From the NCBI GenBank assembly GCA_019775845.1, contig JADQAV010000027.1, positions 186,001-250,000 on the forward strand: 64,000 nt of DNA. The letters are read 5' to 3'. Under the pieces are notes generated by a model. It was not told where the DNA came from. It ran no database searches and saw only the letters and a list, made by a program, of their open reading frames with translations. This document shows, piece after piece, positions 58,474 through 64,000 of this stretch. The position numbers and the translations under genes were made by a program. Source of the stretch: Myrmaecium sp. VS I D KN 1 (taxonomy: Eukaryota; Ascomycota; Dothideomycetes; Valsariales; Valsariaceae). Position 1 is the stretch's first letter, and every line of letters starts with the position of its first letter.

Positions 58474-60137
58474 GTCTTGTGGCTTGTGACTCTGCTTTTT
58501 TCTTCCCTTTCTTTCAAGGGTGGCTGGAGCGTGCTTTCGGCATTCCGGTCCTCGCCATTTTTCTTTCCTTCTCACGTAGCGCTTGGTGCATCATTTATCT
58601 TCGTTCGGTACATTTGTCTTATTTCGTTTTCTTTACCACCGGCGGCTCTTTCAGCGCATTCGAGTACTTGTCATCTTCCCTCTCCTTAGAGGAGCATCTC
58701 CGCCAACATTTTTCTTCCACGGGGTCGGGGGTGGTCACGTTTTCTTAGTGGGGAATGCGGTACGGTTCGGAATCGGGTTCGAGGAGCGATGGGCGGGGAT
58801 GGGGATGAAGGGAAAAAGAACTGAAACCGGAACGGGGGCCGGTATGGGTGGCGCGGCGCATCACCTTCTTCTTACCATGATATCACTTTCTTACTTTTCT
58901 CGTCGTTGTATCTTCTTATGACTTATCTCCCGCCTACTATAGTAGGCGTTTTATATTCGGTCGGAGTCCTATGACGGTTTTTAAAGACGCCGGCTTTTGC
59001 TTTCTTTCTTGCTTGCTTTGAGGAAGCCCCGTTGAGGTACTCTGTGGCACGGGTTCTTTTGGTGTATCGATATTCATCATTTTTCCTCTCGCTTTCCTTT
59101 TCATGAGCTCCTAATCTATAGCAGTAGATGTAAATGAATGCTATGAATGGATGCATGGATGGGTTCAATAATTTTATACCGGTGTCTTATTATTTCTATC
59201 ATCATTACTTTCCCCCGTTAGTAGGTGGGGTCGCTTTCATTTATTCTCGTTTTCCTCTCCTTTTAAAGTGAAAATTGGGGGGACAGGAAGTGATATGGGG
59301 AGAGAGAAAATGAGAGAGATGATGAGGAAAAGAAAGCAATAAGCGCATTCGAGTAAAAGACACGATAATTCGTGGTGGAGTGAACTCAAGCAGCATCGGT
59401 GTTTCGGCCCGTGTGGCAGTACCGCTCGCTCTGCGTGGCGGAGCACTACCAATGATGCGTGCATCTCCATCCAGGCGGGACCTCGGACACGGGGCGGAGA
59501 GCGGAGCCTCCGGGAGTTCGGCTCCCTCCAAGCCTCAAGATAACGTTCGGGTTAAGCGTATTTTGGCAGATGCGTGGATTATACGGAGTGCCTACATACT
59601 CTTGGGACGACGTACATATTTATTTACTTATAGGGACATACAGTACGTCGTATTCGTCACTCATATGCTGTATATTAATCGCAATGGCCTAGTACGACCT
59701 GGGGCTACCTCTCGTTACTCCTACGTCCGTATTCCTTCCTGATCGCGTACGGTACCTGAAAGTTCATCGTGCGAGCCTGAGGATTTCCTGCAGCCCTCCG
59801 ACTTCCAGTTCTCCACTGGGGTTTCACCACCGGTCGAGCTTGCCCCATCTCCCATTCGGTGCCCCGGCTCACTCGCTGCCCTGCGCTTGGACGTCATCCA
59901 TCGCGCCACCATCGCCGTCACCATCATCCTTCGTCGTCTTTCTTCCTCAGCTCAAACTTGCACATCCTCTTCTCCCTTCTCTCCTTCTCATCCTCATACC
60001 GCATACCCTTGTACACTGCAGAATCTTTCATCGGCTCATTTCTTACGGCTCATCTGCCTACCTACTCACCACACCTCCCCGAAATCCTTTATCCCGTTCA
60101 CCGCCCTCGCCTCCCTCGAGGCGAACCCGCCGCCGCG
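58474..60137. other. Intergenic region before the secreted-protein gene
   Basis: 1.7 kb: kinase 3' region and promoter of the next gene. The first part is T-rich; 59870-60110 is strongly CT-rich and probably the 5' leader of the following gene. Open frames here do not look coding. Confidence 0.45.
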
Positions 60138-61223
60138 ATGAAGCTCAGCTCTGCACTCACGCTCGCGCTCGCAAGCACCTCGGCCCTGTCCGCTCATGCT
60201 CTGTCTCTCCCTTCCGACCTCTCTGCGTTGTCCCTCCGCGACACGGTGCCTGACGTCTTCGGCGCCGCAGCTCAGCCGCAGCCCCCTTCTTCTGAAGCGC
60301 TCGAGAAGCGCAAAGGGGGCGGTGGCCGCGCCAGTGGTGGAGGTAAGTTGACTGGGCTATGGAGCTTCTTCTCCTCTCCGTCCTTCTTGTCTCTTTTCTC
60401 GTCTGCCGGCAGCGCCTTGAGTCACGTATCTGCTTCTCTTTCACATCCTTCAAATCCCCCTACAACTCTTCATGGTTCACTTTTTTTTTCATTTTAAAAA
60501 AAAAACCCCCACAACAGCCTGCCAAATCCTCAAGCACCTACCTCAGCCCACCCCTTAAGTGCACATGGTACTCACAGCTATCGTAAAGGCAAATCCGGCT
60601 CCAGCGGTTCAAAAAGCGGGAGCTCCAGCTCCGGTAGCAGCGGCAGCAGCAGCAGCAGCCGCACCTCCAGCTCCTCCAACACAGGGGGCCGCACCTCTGC
60701 CGGCTCCGGGGTGACGGCGCGGTACGCGGGCGGCAAGTACGCGGGCGGATCGACGGTGCCGTACTCGGCGGGGACGCGGTCGCCGTCGGGCATCACCCCC
60801 GTCCTCCTGCCGCTCACGGCGCTGGCCATCTTCCCGGGCCTGTGGCTGTACGGCGCGTACGCGTACCCGTACACGCACGCGTACACCTTCCACAACGCGA
60901 CGAGCGACGCGAACGAGACGAAGCCGGTGGAGTGCCTGTGCGAGGCGTACCAGGAGTGCGGGTGCGACGACGATGGCAACTCGACGTTTTTGTCCCAGGT
61001 CGTGGGCAATGGCAGCTATGCGGGGTTGAACCGGAGTTTGGTTACGGTCGCGGAGGTTAATGGGTCGAGTACGATTTTGCTCAATGGGACTTTGCCGAAT
61101 GGGACGACGGCGGCGGGCGGGTCGGATGATGATAGTGCGGCGGCGGCGCGGTTTACTACACAGGGTGGTGCGGTGTGGGTGCTTTGGGCGGCGGCGGTAG
61201 GGACCGGGGTGTGGTTCTTGTAG
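60138..61223 (+). CDS. Secreted Gly/Ser-rich, probably surface-anchored protein of unknown function
   Basis: Two exons, 60138-60342 and about 60589-61223; 279 residues. I do not know its function. The start MKLSSALTLALASTSALSAHA is a clear signal peptide. A KR pair in LEKRKGGGG could be a Kex2-type processing site near residue 58. A low-complexity Gly/Ser stretch follows, then TARYAGGKYAGGSTVPYSAG, one hydrophobic segment LLPLTALAIFPGLWLYGAYA, a Tyr-rich run AYPYTHAYTFHN, a Cys-rich CLCEAYQECGCDDDG, several N-glycosylation sequons and a hydrophobic C-terminus (AVWVLWAAAVGTGVWFL) that resembles a GPI-anchor signal. The layout resembles a group of uncharacterised fungal wall proteins (possibly Pfam DUF7732; from memory). 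The acceptor is uncertain: the AAAG at 60588 keeps the frame, while the better CACAG at 60577 does not fit the donor phase. Confidence 0.72.
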
Positions 61224-64000
61224 GTTGTAGGCCGCTGGTGGGGTGGAGCAGCACGTGTCGAGGTATTCTCGGGTGATGGTTCCATTGCCCCCGGTCCCGT
61301 TCAGATTGCGTGACAGCAGTCGGCCGCGAGGAGGTTGGCATCCCTTCCGTTGGCTGTGTCGATTCGACTTCCTGTGGTCTATGGCGTGGCTGCTCCCTCT
61401 GATCTCTTGGCCGGGCTTTCATTCTTGTTTTTCTTTTCCCCTCTATGCTAGGGGTTTGCCCTCATGTCTTGTTGATGGGATGATGATCTGATGCGCTCTC
61501 ATGTCATGATCGTTTGCCATTGGATGGTTCTCTTCCTTGGAAATTGGTATACCCTTCCTTTCCTCTCCCTCGTTCTTTGGCTCTTTCATTGGGAAAATGG
61601 GAGGTCGGTTTCGTTTGGCTGTGGCTTTTGGCTTTTGGGGGGGTTTAAGCCGGGGCTACTGTGTGTGTTTTTCTCCTTCAATATTTTCTTTTTTCTTATT
61701 TATTGTTGATTTATTGAGGTTTGGGTTACGGTATGGCAAAAGAGGTCATGGATGATGGGAGATATATATTGGGTTTATGTTGTTAGCTCTATGAATATAC
61801 ATCTATCTTTTTCCTCCTTGCTCTACGTTCTTCTTTCGGTGACGAGAAAAGGAAAAGGAAGAAGTCGATCCGGAGAGCGTTTTGGAGCTTGCAACTTCCT
61901 TCATTCTCTTTCCACGTTCGCCGCGGACGCGCATGACTCGACGAAGTCGCAGCAATAACAGCAGCAGCAGCAGCACCTTCCTCGCTCTGCCGCAGTGGTC
62001 CTCGGAGCAGGCTTGGACATCGGTCATGTCGGTCCCGTCTCGAGTACTCGCGAGTACCGGTATAAAGTTGGGGTGGAAGAAGGAATGAAGGATGATATTG
62101 GGGAGAGATGGGCACGTGGATTTTTATTTTTATTTTTAGCTACGGTAGCTGCACCTGCACCTGCACCTGCAGCCTGCAGCCTGCAGCCAGCAAGCGAGCC
62201 GGTCGGCGTGGTTGCGGCTGGCGGCTCCCCGGCGGCCCCCATGCTCCACCGCCGGCACCGGCTTCCCGCATCTGTTAGTTAAGCGAAGCGTACTAGGTAG
62301 GTGGTTGCAGGATGCTGCCGCGGGAGGCTTCGCTCTTTTCCTCTTTTTTTGATGATGATTATTAACTGCATTGCTTCCTTCTCCTCCTCACGTAAACCAC
62401 CCTAAATTACCTAAGTTGACATATTTACCGACTTAGATATGCGTCTGGCTGGCTGGCTGGATGGCTGTCAAAGGAATAAACGATCAAACAGAATCCCAAC
62501 TGCGCCCCCGGTTAACCGCCGACGCGCCCGCCCCCCACCGTCCCGTCGGCATCGTCATTGCAGCGGCCACCAATCCTTCACTCACAACCCGCTTGTAACA
62601 CTTCAACACCGACCATCCACCATTCACCCACCTACCCGCAGCTAAATCGGGGGGCAACCTCCAAAAAGCCAAAAGCAAAACCCGGAAGCGGGCGGAAAAC
62701 GTGGCCTGCCTATCTTAACCCAAGCCCTTGGTTTCGGTCAGATTTCGATCCTCATCTGCCATCTCCCATCCTCATCTCAGATCCAACATGCATGCCCACG
62801 CGCGATGCATGCGGCGCAACCGCCTTTCGTCTAACGTCACTACGGAGAGAGACCACCATCTGATCGGTTTCTCTCGCTCGCTTCCCCATGCTACTACCTA
62901 TGTACTTGACCGGTCGCCTGATCTGATCCGATCGATCATCATGGGCTCTTGCTGGGAAGGCCAGCCTGACAGCCTCCAAGCGGGAAGAAGGAAGGTGAAG
63001 GAAAGACCCCACGCGTGCTGCGGATTTCGCTCCTCATTCCTCTCCCGCTTTAGCACAGCAACACAGACGAGAGGAGGATGGCCCCACTAGGCACCGTGAT
63101 ACTAAGCAATTCCAAGGCCATCCTTCCTGTCAATGTCCAAGCGACCGCCTGCTGCAAGGCACCGAGACGTGCCGCTGCGGCGGCTGATTCGGCTGGGCGC
63201 CCCCCGGGGGCTAGGCTGGCGGGCGGGGGCTGGCTGAACGGAACGGCAATCCGTGGTTGCTTGCTGCTCCGGCGGCCTTTTGCCAACGTCGGTCCGTTCG
63301 TCGTTCGTCTAAGCATCAACACCACCACCATCATCTTCTTCCTTCGTCCATCCGTCCGTCTGTCCATCCATCCATCCATCCTTCGTCTCCATCCTTCCTA
63401 CCTCCAATCCCATGCGAGCCGCGCACTGTCCAACGCTTCTCCATGTTCGTGCCTACTGTATGCCCATGTCCATGTTCATGTTCCTATCCATGTTCATGCG
63501 TTCCGCTTCCTCATCCTGCCTTTCCTTCCTTCCTTCCTGCATCCTTCCCGGAGCCGCCATGCGTTCATGAGCTAAGCTGGTTCCTCGTCGGAGAAGGAGA
63601 TGGAGCAGAAGAAACAGGTGAAGGAGCAGAAGGAGGATGAGGATGAGGATGAGGAGCACGGAACTCGGGCTGTGCTGCCCCCATTACATTGCAGTCTTCA
63701 CGACGACATACATGCAACCCCCACCACCACCACCTATCTTAGTACCTCACCTTACCTGACCTAACCCTCTTTCTCTCTCTCCGTGTGTGAGTGTGTGAGT
63801 GAGTGAGGCTTACTGTACGCTGCATAACATGCCCCGGTCCACCATCTAACAACCATCCGCGGCCTCTCTTTCTCTTTCTTTCTTTTTTACTCTCTTTTCC
63901 TTGTCCCGATCGGATCCCAGGAGCCTGCCTTTCCTCCCCCCCCCTGCCCTGCAGGTCCTGCAGGCCATGCCATGCATGCCTTCAGCCCTACGGCTGGCAC
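61224..64000. other. Terminal 2.8-kb region without a supported gene
   Basis: The first part is T-rich 3' sequence (to about 61850). Farther on are a CTGCAC tandem (62149-62188), CCAT copies (63363-63380), TTCC runs, GTGT/GAGT repeats near 63785-63805 and a C9 run near 63937. Open frames such as 63078-63575 are low-complexity. It may be a long promoter for a gene beyond the window. Confidence 0.45.
62149..62188. repeat. CTGCAC/CTGCAGC tandem repeat
   Basis: About three copies of CTGCAC then three of CTGCAGC, in non-coding sequence. Confidence 0.85.

Noticed and set aside
63078-63640. Overlapping frames of 165 and 127 codons near the window end
   Set aside because: His/Pro/Ser low-complexity translation of CCAT and TTCC repeats.

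Overview
This window comes from a filamentous ascomycete (Pezizomycotina, most likely Eurotiomycetes). The genes are eukaryotic and broken by short introns, mostly 50 to 105 nt, with GT...AG ends and CTAAC/CTGAC-like branch points. The protein families are typically fungal: a Zn2Cys6 regulator, a hybrid histidine kinase, Npr2 and spherulin-4-like GH135. Intergenic DNA is rich in CT tracts, short tandem repeats and GTAC/TACCTA motifs. I saw no transposon, viral fossil, rRNA gene, CRISPR array or intact tRNA gene. Splice sites were read by eye and checked for reading-frame continuity and family motifs; nothing was searched against a database.

Layout. 1-5.4 kb holds housekeeping genes: the NOC2 5' end (-), VPS28 (+), an Efm2/Rrg1-like methyltransferase (+) and NPR2 (-). 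5.8-29.2 kb holds what looks like a complete galactosaminogalactan (GAG) exopolysaccharide cluster: gtb3 (-, giant membrane glycosyltransferase), agd3 (+, deacetylase), ega3 (+, GH114 endo-galactosaminidase), sph3 (-, GH135 hydrolase) and uge3 (+, UDP-sugar 4-epimerase). A Zn2Cys6 transcription factor gene follows at 30.4-32.6 kb. 33.6-45.3 kb returns to core genes: Ran GTPase (-), cytosolic tyrosyl-tRNA synthetase (-), proteasome chaperone Nas2 (-), a RhoGEF (+) and an F-box protein (+). 45.4-51.7 kb holds transport and detoxification genes: an ACS-family MFS transporter (-), an Acr3 arsenite exporter (-) and a GFA/CENP-V-type zinc protein (+). 53.6-58.5 kb is a 1,531-residue hybrid histidine kinase (+), and 60.1-61.2 kb a secreted, probably surface-anchored Gly/Ser-rich protein (+). 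The last 2.8 kb holds no gene I can support.

How the cluster works, from established Aspergillus fumigatus work: Uge3 makes UDP-Gal and UDP-GalNAc, Gtb3 polymerises and exports the heteropolymer, Agd3 partly de-N-acetylates it so that it becomes cationic and adhesive, and Sph3 and Ega3 cleave it. The five genes here appear in the order and roles I recall from A. fumigatus, spread by repeat-rich non-coding DNA of 1.8, 1.9 and 4.1 kb. The regulator beside uge3 is the most interesting unassigned neighbour.
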